Shown here piece by piece: positions 7,904 through 15,167 of a DNA stretch of 64,000 bases. Made by a program: the position numbers and the translations under genes. Source of the DNA: Chloroflexota bacterium (lineage in GTDB: Bacteria > Chloroflexota > Dehalococcoidia > Tepidiformales > Tepidiformaceae); contig JAPPAK010000006.1 of assembly GCA_026705605.1 (NCBI GenBank), positions 372,001 to 436,000 of the forward strand, in the 5' to 3' direction. Below the pieces are notes generated by a model that was not told the origin of the DNA, did not search any database, and worked only from the letters and a program-made list of their open reading frames with translations. The number at the start of each line of letters is the position of its first letter. Positions within the stretch are counted from its first letter, which is position 1.

Positions 7904-8266
7904 TTAGTCCCGCAGCGTGCGCAGGCTCAGCACGTAGGTCGTGACGCCCACGCCGACCGCCGCGAGGATGGCGTAGATCCACACCGTCGGCGTGATCAGC
8001 CAGGCGGAGATTGACAGGCCGATCCAGAGCATCGCGATGGTGACGGCCTTCGTTCCGGGTGTCGCGCCACGGTGTTCGCTGTAGTTGCGCAGGTACCGCC
8101 CGAAGAAGCGGTTCGTCATGAGCCAGGTGTGCGCCCGCTCCGACCCGCGCGCGTAGCAGGCCGCTGCCAGCAGGAAGAAGATCGTGTGTGGCAGCAGCGG
8201 CAGGAATACTCCCAGCACGCCGATTCCGACGAGCAGGCTCCCGAGCGCGAGGTAGAGCCAGCGCAT
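7904..8266 (-). CDS. YbaN family (DUF454) membrane protein
   Basis: The 120-residue protein shows the DUF454 layout. It has an N-terminal helix (YLALGSLLVGIGVLGVFLPLLP), a central polar segment containing RNYSEHRG, and two C-terminal helices. The conserved GVLGVFLPLLPHTIFFLLAA block identifies the family; its biochemical role is unknown. The start at ATG 8266 fits the family N-terminus. The last 22 codons are the right-hand copy of the 68-bp direct repeat, so this gene is the intact target of the presumed hicAB integration. Confidence 0.85.
   Translation of the reverse strand: MRWLYLALGSLLVGIGVLGVFLPLLPHTIFFLLAAACYARGSERAHTWLMTNRFFGRYLRNYSEHRGATPGTKAVTIAMLWIGLSISAWLITPTVWIYAILAAVGVGVTTYVLSLRTLRD
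7905..7972. repeat. Right copy of the 68-bp direct repeat (3' end of intact ybaN)
   Basis: This copy is identical to 7149-7216 except at two positions. The unit from one repeat to the other is 756 bp and contains only hicA and hicB, with no integrase. Integration in trans, or loss of an integrase, would explain the structure. Confidence 0.8.
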
Positions 8267-8310
8267 CGGGGCCGATGACGCTACCTGGCTGCGGACCGCT
8301 TCTGAAGAAC

Positions 8311-8337
8311 CTGCCAATTCTGCCAATTGGCTGCCAA
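8311..8337 (-). promoter_or_regulatory. Triple CTGCCAA motif upstream of ybaN (possible operator)
   Basis: CTGCCAA occurs at 8311, 8320 and 8331, and the middle one is part of the perfect palindrome GCCAATTGGC (8322-8331). The cluster lies 45-71 nt upstream of the ybaN start, where a repressor or activator could act. No regulator is adjacent. Confidence 0.35.
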
Positions 8338-8338
8338 C

Positions 8339-8360
8339 CCGGAACAAGTGAGAGTTCCGG
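8339..8360 (-). terminator. Hairpin downstream of the yfcE-type gene
   Basis: CCGGAAC (8339-8345) pairs perfectly with GTTCCGG (8354-8360) around an 8-nt loop. It lies 35 nt after the stop of the minus-strand phosphoesterase and before the ybaN operator region. There is no U-run, so termination strength is uncertain. Confidence 0.4.
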
Positions 8361-8394
8361 TGGGAGTATAGCGCACTGCTGGGAGCGCCGACCG

Positions 8395-8979
8395 CTACCG
8401 CTTCGGCCGCCGCCAGCGCGTCCAGTCGAACGGCTCGATCCCCGTCTCCGTGAGCTGCCAGATCGACGCCTCCGCCCGTCCGTCCTCGATGTCGAGGAAG
8501 CCGATCGTGCCGAGCTGCGTGTTCAGGTTGTGGGGGTAGGTGGGCGACCCCGGGTTCACGCACAGCACCCCGCCCACCTCGTCCACCGCCTCCACGTGGG
8601 AGTGCCCGTACACGACCACATCGAGGTCCGTCCGCCCGAAGTAGCGCTCCATCGCCCTTTCCACCGTCAGATGGGGAGGCATCTCCGGCACCGGCATGTC
8701 GTGTACCAGCCCGACCCATACGCCCTCGAACTCCAGCGCCCAGGCATCCTGGAGGAGGGGGTGTTCCGGCTGTACCGGGCGCCCGCCCGAGCCGTCCTCG
8801 CCGTTGCCCCGAGCCGCCCACAGCGGCGCGATCTCCGCCAGCTCGTCGAGCAGCCACACCTCATGGATGTCGCCGCCGTGGAGGATCGCGTCAACCCCCC
8901 GGAAGGCGTCGAATGCCTGCGGCCACAGCTCCTTGCGGGACTCCGGGATGTGGGTGTCCGAGATCAACCCGATGCGCAT
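8395..8979 (-). CDS. Metallophosphoesterase, YfcE/MJ0936 family
   Basis: The 194-residue protein has the calcineurin-like metal motifs in order: LISDTHIP (D-x-H), LHGGDIHE (GD-x-H), ARGNGE (GN) and VYGHSHVE (GH-x-H), then the family segment VNPGSPTYPHN. These coordinate two metal ions for phosphodiester hydrolysis. The substrate is unknown. The minus-strand box TAGACT (8986-8991) lies 6 nt before the ATG, so the transcript is probably leaderless. It is divergent from alkB. Confidence 0.88.
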   Translation of the reverse strand: MRIGLISDTHIPESRKELWPQAFDAFRGVDAILHGGDIHEVWLLDELAEIAPLWAARGNGEDGSGGRPVQPEHPLLQDAWALEFEGVWVGLVHDMPVPEMPPHLTVERAMERYFGRTDLDVVVYGHSHVEAVDEVGGVLCVNPGSPTYPHNLNTQLGTIGFLDIEDGRAEASIWQLTETGIEPFDWTRWRRPKR

Positions 8980-9017
8980 CGGCGGAGTCTACCGCGCGCC
9001 CTGCCTCCCGGTGCTTC

Positions 9018-9046
9018 TTGAAACAGAACGTACGTTCTGATACGGT
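9018..9046 (+). promoter_or_regulatory. alkB promoter with SOS-like palindrome in the spacer
   Basis: TTGAAA (9018-9023) and TACGGT (9041-9046) are 17 bp apart. The spacer is filled by the perfect 16-bp palindrome CAGAACGTACGTTCTG (9024-9039). Its core GAAC-N4-GTTC matches the Gram-positive-type LexA box, so LexA could block this promoter. The -10 lies 6 nt before the ATG, implying a leaderless alkB mRNA. Confidence 0.6.
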
Positions 9047-9052
9047 GGAAGC

Positions 9053-9676
9053 ATGTCCAGTCACCCCGTCTTCCAGCCCACCCTTGTCGGCAACGAGGGT
9101 CCGTCCTTCGACCCGGCCTTCGCCGGCATCTGCCGAACGGAGCTCGGGTACGAGTCCTGGATCGACCAGGCGCAGGGCTTCCTCACCGGCCACCAGTCGG
9201 TCTTCGACGCCCTCCACGACGACACCCGCTGGCACGGCCACCGGCGCGTCATGTACGACCGCATGGTCGACGTGCCCCGCCTCACCGCCTCCATCCCCCG
9301 GGACGGCCCCGGCCATCCCGTCATTCGCGAGATCGCCGATGCCCTCGGCGAGCGCTACGGCGCCACGTTCGACCTCGTCGCCCTCGCGCTCTACCGCGAC
9401 GGTCGCGACAGCGTCGCCTGGCACCGCGACCGGGCCCGTCGCGACCGCCGCGGTCAGGCCCTCGTCGCCACCCTCTCCCTCGGGGACTCGCGACGCTTTC
9501 TCGTGCGGCCCCACGGTGGCGGCCCCTCCCGGTCTTTCTCGGCCGGCTGGGGCGACCTGCTCGTCATGGGTGGCGCCTCTCAGCTCCACTGGGAGCACTG
9601 CGTACCGAAGACACAGCAGGCCGGACCCCGCATCAGCGTGATGTTCCGGAGCAGCGCCGACTTCGTCCGCTTCTAA
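9053..9676 (+). CDS. AlkB-family 2-oxoglutarate/Fe(II) dioxygenase
   Basis: The 207-residue protein resembles AlkB, which oxidatively removes alkyl groups from DNA or RNA bases. It has the iron ligands H-x-D in AWHRDRA, the distal histidine in HWEHCVPKT, and the oxoglutarate-binding arginines in GPRISVMFR. The nucleotide-facing segment WHGHRRVMYD is also family-like. It is shorter than metazoan ABH proteins and similar to bacterial ALKBH2/3-like forms. The LexA-like palindrome upstream suggests damage induction. ATG 9053 is supported by the promoter position. Confidence 0.88.
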   Translation: MSSHPVFQPTLVGNEGPSFDPAFAGICRTELGYESWIDQAQGFLTGHQSVFDALHDDTRWHGHRRVMYDRMVDVPRLTASIPRDGPGHPVIREIADALGERYGATFDLVALALYRDGRDSVAWHRDRARRDRRGQALVATLSLGDSRRFLVRPHGGGPSRSFSAGWGDLLVMGGASQLHWEHCVPKTQQAGPRISVMFRSSADFVRF

Positions 9677-9694
9677 CTCCGGGGAAGGGGCCTC

Positions 9695-10210
9695 CTAGAG
9701 CATCTGCCCCTTCTCGCCCTCCAGGCCCATCAGGGCTGCGATCTCGCCCTGGTGCGAGGCCACGTGCCAGACCCCGAGCGTGCCGAACACCCAGAGTTTC
9801 GACCGCGGCGTTGGCCCGAACGGAATCTCCGCCGCCAGGTCCTCATCGGATGCAGACTCCAGGTAGCCGTCGACGGTCGCACGCATGGCTGCCGCGTACT
9901 CGCGCAGCGGTTCCAGCTCGAAGCTCAGGTTGGTCGTGTAGTCCTGCGAGATCACCGGGCTCTCCGGCAGCTCGAACCCCACCCGCTCGCCGATCCCGCT
10001 CGCGTGATAGACCGGCTCCTGTCCCATCAGCCCCCGCACCAGGATCAGGTCCTGAGTGATGACCGTGTGCGCGTAGGTCGCGCCGATCGGGTTCGTCAGC
10101 GACCCCTCGATCGTCTTCGTCAACAGCTCCGGCGAGCACCGCTCGATCGCGGCCTCCAGGTTGTCCTGCGCGAATCCGTACTGGCTGCGAAGCAGTTCCC
10201 GTCCGTCCAT
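9695..10210 (-). CDS. DinB-family protein
   Basis: This 171-residue four-helix protein has the DinB/YfiT pattern of metal-ligand histidines: one in GATYAHTV and two in VWHVASHQGEI. Members bind a divalent metal and often act as thiol-dependent transferases or are damage-associated; the reaction here is unknown. The start was set at ATG 10210 because AGGAGG lies 6-7 nt upstream; a longer frame upstream lacks a ribosome site. It is convergent with alkB, 18 nt away. Confidence 0.8.
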   Translation of the reverse strand: MDGRELLRSQYGFAQDNLEAAIERCSPELLTKTIEGSLTNPIGATYAHTVITQDLILVRGLMGQEPVYHASGIGERVGFELPESPVISQDYTTNLSFELEPLREYAAAMRATVDGYLESASDEDLAAEIPFGPTPRSKLWVFGTLGVWHVASHQGEIAALMGLEGEKGQML

Positions 10211-10282
10211 GCCGTGCCTCCTGGCTCTTGTATCGCGTGAGCGGCCAGTCTGAAGCGTGGACGGGACCGCCGCCACCTCGGG

Positions 10283-12031
10283 CTATGCCTGGGCTGTCCC
10301 GCTCCCGACCACGACCACCAGAGCCTCGGGCCCGTGGATCCCCCGCACGATCTGCTTCTCGATGTCGGCCGTCCGGCTCGCGCCAGTCAGGATGAGCGCG
10401 TCGCCATCCCCAGCCAGCGCCGGCCCAAGCTCCTGCGGGAAGCGCACGACGCTCGCCTCATCCACCTCGACTACGATGCGGCGGGCGTCCATCAGCGCTC
10501 CCCGCGCCGCCGCCTCCCCCGTCAGCAGCACGCTTCCCGTCGAGGCCACCGCCGCCGTCGCCCGGACACGCCGGTCGCCGTCCTCGCGTTCCGCCTCGTC
10601 GACCACCACCGCCCCGACGACCGACGCACGCTCCCGGAAGGCGGCAACCACGTCATCGGGGAGCGGTTCCGCAGCCGGCTCCGGCTCCGGCTCGATGCTG
10701 TCGAGGGGCACGAGCATGGCCGGGTCGCGCGGGGGATTCGCCGCCGGGACCGGCCGCGAACCGCTGATCGGCACGCCAGGCAGGCGCTCGCCCGCCCGCA
10801 GCCCCAGCCGCGCGAGCCAGCTCGCGGCGCGCCCCTGCCGCCCCCCGAACGCCGCCGCCCACGACTTCCAGGCGACCTTCTCCACCCGCGACCCGCCGTT
10901 CTCCGCCTCGCCCGCTCGCAGGTCGAGCAGCATCCGGTGCAGGGGGATGCCGACGGGACAGACCTCCGAGCAGCGCCCGCACAGGCTCGAGGCCGACGGC
11001 AGGTCCGCATGGCGGCCGTCGCGCCACAGCAGCGGCGAGACCACCGCCCCGATCGGCCCCATGTACGGCGACCCGTAGGAGAGTCCGCCCGCCGCCGTGT
11101 ACACGGGGCAGGCGTTCATGCAGGCCCCGCAGCGGATGCAGCGCAGCACATCCCGGTAGCGTTCGTCCGCCAGGATCTCCGAGCGCCCGTTGTCGACCAC
11201 GACGAGGTGTCGTTCCCGCCCCTCCTCTGGAGCTCCCAGGAAGTGCGTGTAGGCCGTCAGCGGTTGCGCCGTCGCGCTCGGCGCCAGCACTTGCAGCACC
11301 GCCAGCGCCGCCTCCTCGTCCGCCACGACCTTCTCCATGCCCGTGATCGCGATGTGCAGCCGCGGGCGGCTCACCCCCAGCGACACGTTCCCCTCGTTCT
11401 CGACGATCACGATGCGCCCGCTGTCGGCGATGACCACGTTCGCCCCCGTGATCCCCGCATCCACCTCCCCGAAGAACTCCGCGACCACGTCCCGCACCGC
11501 CCGCGAGAGGCGCACGGGGTCGTCGTCGGGCACGTCTTCCCCCGCCCCTGCCAGCAGCTCGCGGATACGCGCCCGGTTCAGGTGAAGCGCCGGCGCCGTG
11601 ATGTGGCTCGGGCCCCGCCCCTCGATGTCCACGATGTACTCCCCGATGTCGGTCTCCAGCACCTCCTTGCCCCGCACCCGCAGGGCGTGCGTCAGCCCCA
11701 CCTCCTCCGCCACCATCGACTTCGACTTCGCGATGCGGCGCGCGTCGCCCAGCAGCTGCGTCACGAGCGCCACCGCCTCCTCGGCGGTGGCTGCACGGTG
11801 GTACCCGATGCCCTGCCGCGCACACGACTCCTTGAGCTGCTCCTGCAGCTCGTCGAGGTGGTCGACGGCGTACGCTCGCGCCGCCTGCGCACGGGCCCGG
11901 GCATCGGACGGACTCGCCGTCGCGAGCTGGTCCCGGCTGTCCGCCACGAGCTTCCGCAGGATCGGCGAGAGCGTGGCCGCCGGCGGCCCCGCCTCGATCT
12001 CGGCTCGCGCCCGCGCGCGGAAGGGGCTCAC
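10283..12031 (-). CDS. Fused lactate utilisation protein LutB-LutC
   Basis: The 582-residue protein combines two Lut subunits. Residues 1-420 resemble LutB/LldF: a DUF162-type N-terminal region, then two ferredoxin-type clusters, CIRCGACMNACPVY and CGRCSEVCPVGIPL. The C-terminal 130 residues resemble a short LutC/LldG (DUF162) domain, from about VVAAFRERASVVGAVVV to GIHGPEALVVVV. LutABC oxidises L-lactate or another 2-hydroxy acid via Fe-S clusters. It starts at a GTG whose GTGA overlaps the lutA stop, so the genes are coupled. A single-chain B-C version is less usual than separate genes. Confidence 0.85.
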   Translation of the reverse strand: MSPFRARARAEIEAGPPAATLSPILRKLVADSRDQLATASPSDARARAQAARAYAVDHLDELQEQLKESCARQGIGYHRAATAEEAVALVTQLLGDARRIAKSKSMVAEEVGLTHALRVRGKEVLETDIGEYIVDIEGRGPSHITAPALHLNRARIRELLAGAGEDVPDDDPVRLSRAVRDVVAEFFGEVDAGITGANVVIADSGRIVIVENEGNVSLGVSRPRLHIAITGMEKVVADEEAALAVLQVLAPSATAQPLTAYTHFLGAPEEGRERHLVVVDNGRSEILADERYRDVLRCIRCGACMNACPVYTAAGGLSYGSPYMGPIGAVVSPLLWRDGRHADLPSASSLCGRCSEVCPVGIPLHRMLLDLRAGEAENGGSRVEKVAWKSWAAAFGGRQGRAASWLARLGLRAGERLPGVPISGSRPVPAANPPRDPAMLVPLDSIEPEPEPAAEPLPDDVVAAFRERASVVGAVVVDEAEREDGDRRVRATAAVASTGSVLLTGEAAARGALMDARRIVVEVDEASVVRFPQELGPALAGDGDALILTGASRTADIEKQIVRGIHGPEALVVVVGSGTAQA

Positions 12032-12747
12032 GCCAGCGCCCGGTCGAGGAGCTCGGCGAGCGTCCATGTTTCCAGCGACTGGTCCGTGGCCCGCGCCGTC
12101 GCCTCCAGGTGCGCGAGGCAGGACAGGTCCCCGGAGACGAGCACCCGCACCCCCCGCGAGGCCACGTCCTCCAGCTTCGCCCGCGCCATCGCCACCGAAA
12201 CCTCCGGCTCCTTCACGGTGAAGGTCCCGCCGAACCCGCAGCATTCGTCTTCGTAGGCCAGGCGGCGCACGTCCAGCCCCTCGACCTGTTCCAGCAGCCC
12301 CACCGCCCCCTCCGTCAGCCCCAGCTCGCGACGGCCGTGGCACGAGTCGTGGTAGGTGACCGCCCCCGGGAGGCGCAGCGGCAGCGCCGCCACGTTCGGG
12401 TGGGCGGCTACGTACGCGCCGAACTCGACGAAGCGCTCGCTCATGTGCTCGATGCTCGCGCCCCGAGGCCCCGCCCACAGCCCCGGCAGGTAGTGCTTCA
12501 CCATGCTCGCGCACGACCCCGACGGAACGACGATTGTCTCGTGCCCCCGCGCTGCTCGCAGCAGGGCGCGGCCCACGCTCTTCGCCTCCGACCGGTAGCC
12601 GCTGTTGAAGGCAGGCTGTCCGCAACACGGCCCTAGGATCGTCTGGACCTCATCGCCGAGCCGTTCAAGCACGCGCCGGGCGTGGCCCCCGTCATCGGGG
12701 CGCAGCGCCGCCATGTAGCACGGCACGAAGAGCGCGACCTTGGCCAT
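12028..12747 (-). CDS. lutA: Lactate utilisation protein LutA (CCG-domain subunit)
   Basis: The 239-residue protein contains the two cysteine-rich CCG domains of the GlpC/HdrB type, with GPCCGQPAFN near residue 42 and DECCGFGGTF near residue 170. The single cysteines in VPSGSCASM, YHDSCHGRRE and GDLSC are also present. These bind an Fe-S cluster and act with LutB/LutC in lactate oxidation. A TAGCGT box (12754-12759) lies 6 nt before the ATG, so the lutA message is probably leaderless. It is divergent from the site-2 protease. Confidence 0.9.
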   Translation of the reverse strand: MAKVALFVPCYMAALRPDDGGHARRVLERLGDEVQTILGPCCGQPAFNSGYRSEAKSVGRALLRAARGHETIVVPSGSCASMVKHYLPGLWAGPRGASIEHMSERFVEFGAYVAAHPNVAALPLRLPGAVTYHDSCHGRRELGLTEGAVGLLEQVEGLDVRRLAYEDECCGFGGTFTVKEPEVSVAMARAKLEDVASRGVRVLVSGDLSCLAHLEATARATDQSLETWTLAELLDRALA

Positions 12748-12839
12748 CCGTTCACGCTAGGGCCACCGCCCCGCTGCCGCAAGCAGCCCGCCGCCGCCGC
12801 GTCGTGGCGCCGGCTGTCCCTGTGCCCTACCGTAGAAGC

Positions 12840-14030
12840 ATGCCCGGTCGCGGCCTGCGCATCGCCACAATCGGTGGCATCGCCATCGAGATTCACCCTT
12901 CCTGGTTCCTCATCCTGGGGATCGTCACTTACCTGCTCGCCGCCGGATTCTTCCCCGACCGCTACGAAGGCAGTGTGGCGGGCTACTGGCTCCTCGGCGC
13001 CGCAGCCGCCGTCCTCGTCTTCGTTACCGTGCTCCTCCACGAGCTCGCCCACGCCGTGGTCGCCATCCGCCGAGGCCTCGATGTGCCCCGTATCACGCTC
13101 TTCATCTTCGGCGGCGTTTCGCACCTCGCCCGCCCGCCTCGTTCCGCCGGCGAGGAGTTCTTCATTGCCGCTGCGGGACCCGCCGCCAGCCTCGTCATCG
13201 CCCTCCTCATCTTCGGCGCCTCGCGCCTTGCCGGTGGAGGAAACGCGCCCTTCGGGGCGATGTTCGAATATCTCGCCTTCGTCAACCTCATCCTGGCGGT
13301 CTTCAACATCCTCCCCGGCTTCCCCCTCGACGGAGGACGCGTCCTGCGCGCCATCGCCTGGAAGCGCACCCGCAGCTTCCGCAAGGCGACCCGCATCGCC
13401 GCCGGCACGGGCGAGATGTTCGGCTGGGCCGTGATCGCCTCCGGCGCCGTCTTCCTCTTCCTCGGCCAGTGGGTCGCCGGCATCTGGGCGATCATGATCG
13501 GCTGGTTCCTGCTCGGCGCCGCCCGTGCCGAAGCCAACAGCTTGCGCGTCGACACCGTCATCGACCGCCTCACCGCCCGCGACCTGATGCACCGCACCTT
13601 CGTCGAGGTCACCCCTGGCACGTCCATCCAGGCAGTCGTCGACGAGCACATGATCGGCGGTGGTGAGCGCTCCGTCGTCGTCGCCAACGACGACTACGTC
13701 GTCGGCATCCTCACCGTCAGCGACCTTGGACGCGTGCCCCGCAGCGAGTGGGCCACCACCCCCGCCCAGCGCATCATGACTCCCCGCGCCGATGTCGTGA
13801 CCATCGCCGCCGACGCCCCCGCCGCCGACGTCATGCCCCTCCTCGCCCAGCGCCGCCTCAACCAGCTCCCCGTCATCGACGAGGGGCGCATGATCGGAAT
13901 CATCACCCGCCGCGAATTCCTCGACCGCCTCCAGATCGCTGAGGAACTCGGCGAGGGCCATACCCCCGACGGCGACGCCGAGCCCCCGCCCATCCGCACC
14001 CCCGGCAGCGACGACCCCGACGCCCGCTAG
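12840..14030 (+). CDS. Site-2 protease family zinc metalloprotease with CBS domains
   Basis: The 396-residue membrane protease of family M50 has the zinc motif HELAH at about residues 67-71 inside a membrane helix and the second metal motif NILPGFPLDGGR at about residue 158. Five or six membrane segments are followed by a pair of CBS domains (about residues 245-360, DLMHRTFVEVTPG and RIMTPRADVVTIAA). CBS domains usually sense adenine nucleotides. Substrates are unknown; no anti-sigma factor is adjacent. A TACCGT box lies 6 nt before the ATG. The C-terminus is acidic and proline-rich. Confidence 0.9.
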   Translation: MPGRGLRIATIGGIAIEIHPSWFLILGIVTYLLAAGFFPDRYEGSVAGYWLLGAAAAVLVFVTVLLHELAHAVVAIRRGLDVPRITLFIFGGVSHLARPPRSAGEEFFIAAAGPAASLVIALLIFGASRLAGGGNAPFGAMFEYLAFVNLILAVFNILPGFPLDGGRVLRAIAWKRTRSFRKATRIAAGTGEMFGWAVIASGAVFLFLGQWVAGIWAIMIGWFLLGAARAEANSLRVDTVIDRLTARDLMHRTFVEVTPGTSIQAVVDEHMIGGGERSVVVANDDYVVGILTVSDLGRVPRSEWATTPAQRIMTPRADVVTIAADAPAADVMPLLAQRRLNQLPVIDEGRMIGIITRREFLDRLQIAEELGEGHTPDGDAEPPPIRTPGSDDPDAR

Positions 14031-14042
14031 CTCCGTGCCGCG

Positions 14043-15167
14043 CTAGTTCCCCTCGACGGGAGCGGGCAATGGTCGCCGCGCCCACTCCTGCCACACGGCC
14101 CACGCCAGCTTGTCCGAACCATCGCTGTAGCGCAGCCCGACGTCGTTGAGCACGGCCGCGCCCCCCTGGCGGCTCTGAACCGGGTCGCGCTCCGCCCCCC
14201 ACACCACGGCGCTAAAGCCGTTCGCCTCCGCGTGCTCCAGCAGCAGTGTCAGGAACTCCTCCTGCTCCCGCTCCGAGCCGACCCACGAGTGCCCCTCGAT
14301 CGAGGCGGAGGCGTACCCCGCCTCGCTGATCAGGATCTCCCCGATGTAGCGCTCCCGCAGCTGCGTGTAGTAGTCCTCCGGAATCTCCCGTACGAGCCGG
14401 ATGCTGGAGGAGAGGTAGGGGTAGGTCGAGAACGCGAGCGCGTCGATGCGCCCCTGGAACGCATCGATCGCGCCCCACTGGGGAGGATGCTCCTGCGTCA
14501 GCCTTCCCAGCAGATCCTCGAGCTGGAACGTGGGGAACACCTTCGTCTCGGGCCGGATCGACTTCACCGCGTCGTACACCTTTGCGTACGCCTTCAGGAA
14601 GCCCACGAACTGCCCCGGCGCCCGCGCCCGCAGCATGTTGATCTCGACGCCAACCGCCAGGTACTCGGGCTCGTAGTTGGTGGCGATGTAGATGGCGTAA
14701 GCCACGAGCGCCTCCTGCACGTCCTCCCGCAGGAATCCCCCCTCGCTATCGCTCCCCTCGGGCAATCCCGCAACGCGCGTGCGCTGCACCGCCCCGTCGG
14801 TCGGGTCGATGGCGAACAGGAGCGAGAGGTCGTACTGCCGCAGCAGGTCCAGTTCGAGCCGCATCAGCGCGTGCGTCTCCTCCGAAACCTCCGCTCCGGG
14901 GAAGAAGTCCTCCCAGGGCGGAACCCGCGCGATGCTCACCAGATCCGCGTGCCGCGCCGCCGTCGCGAAGGTGTCGACATGGGCGCTGGGCGTGTCCTCC
15001 CAGGGCTGCACGCCAAGCCCCAGCCGCAGTTCCCGCACCGGGCCCTGCGATTCCGGCCGGGTCACATCGGGGCCGGGCAGCTCCTCCGCCTCGTCGGTTC
15101 CGTTACAGGCGGCCACAAGGAGCGCTGCTACAATCACAAGGGCGGGAAACAGACGCGAGCGCTGCAT
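14043..15167 (-). CDS. Lipoprotein with glycoside-hydrolase-like TIM barrel
   Basis: The 374-residue protein has a lipoprotein signal: basic MQRSR, a hydrophobic core, and lipobox LVAAC with the cysteine at residue 21. The mature part resembles a TIM-barrel glycoside hydrolase, with ALAFSTYPYL and a candidate catalytic glutamate in EILISEAGYAS, plus VEINMLRA on an inner strand. Family and substrate are not identified. Its ATG overlaps the start codon of the divergent penicillin-binding protein by two bases. A role at the cell surface near the wall is possible but inferred from context only. Confidence 0.65.
   Translation of the reverse strand: MQRSRLFPALVIVAALLVAACNGTDEAEELPGPDVTRPESQGPVRELRLGLGVQPWEDTPSAHVDTFATAARHADLVSIARVPPWEDFFPGAEVSEETHALMRLELDLLRQYDLSLLFAIDPTDGAVQRTRVAGLPEGSDSEGGFLREDVQEALVAYAIYIATNYEPEYLAVGVEINMLRARAPGQFVGFLKAYAKVYDAVKSIRPETKVFPTFQLEDLLGRLTQEHPPQWGAIDAFQGRIDALAFSTYPYLSSSIRLVREIPEDYYTQLRERYIGEILISEAGYASASIEGHSWVGSEREQEEFLTLLLEHAEANGFSAVVWGAERDPVQSRQGGAAVLNDVGLRYSDGSDKLAWAVWQEWARRPLPAPVEGN
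15129..15134 (+). promoter_or_regulatory. Candidate -10 box for the penicillin-binding protein gene
   Basis: TACAAT lies 31 nt upstream of the plus-strand ATG, inside the signal-peptide coding sequence of the divergent lipoprotein. No clear -35 is seen (TTACAG at 15103-15108 is 20 bp away). If real, each gene's promoter lies within the other's coding region. Confidence 0.35.
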
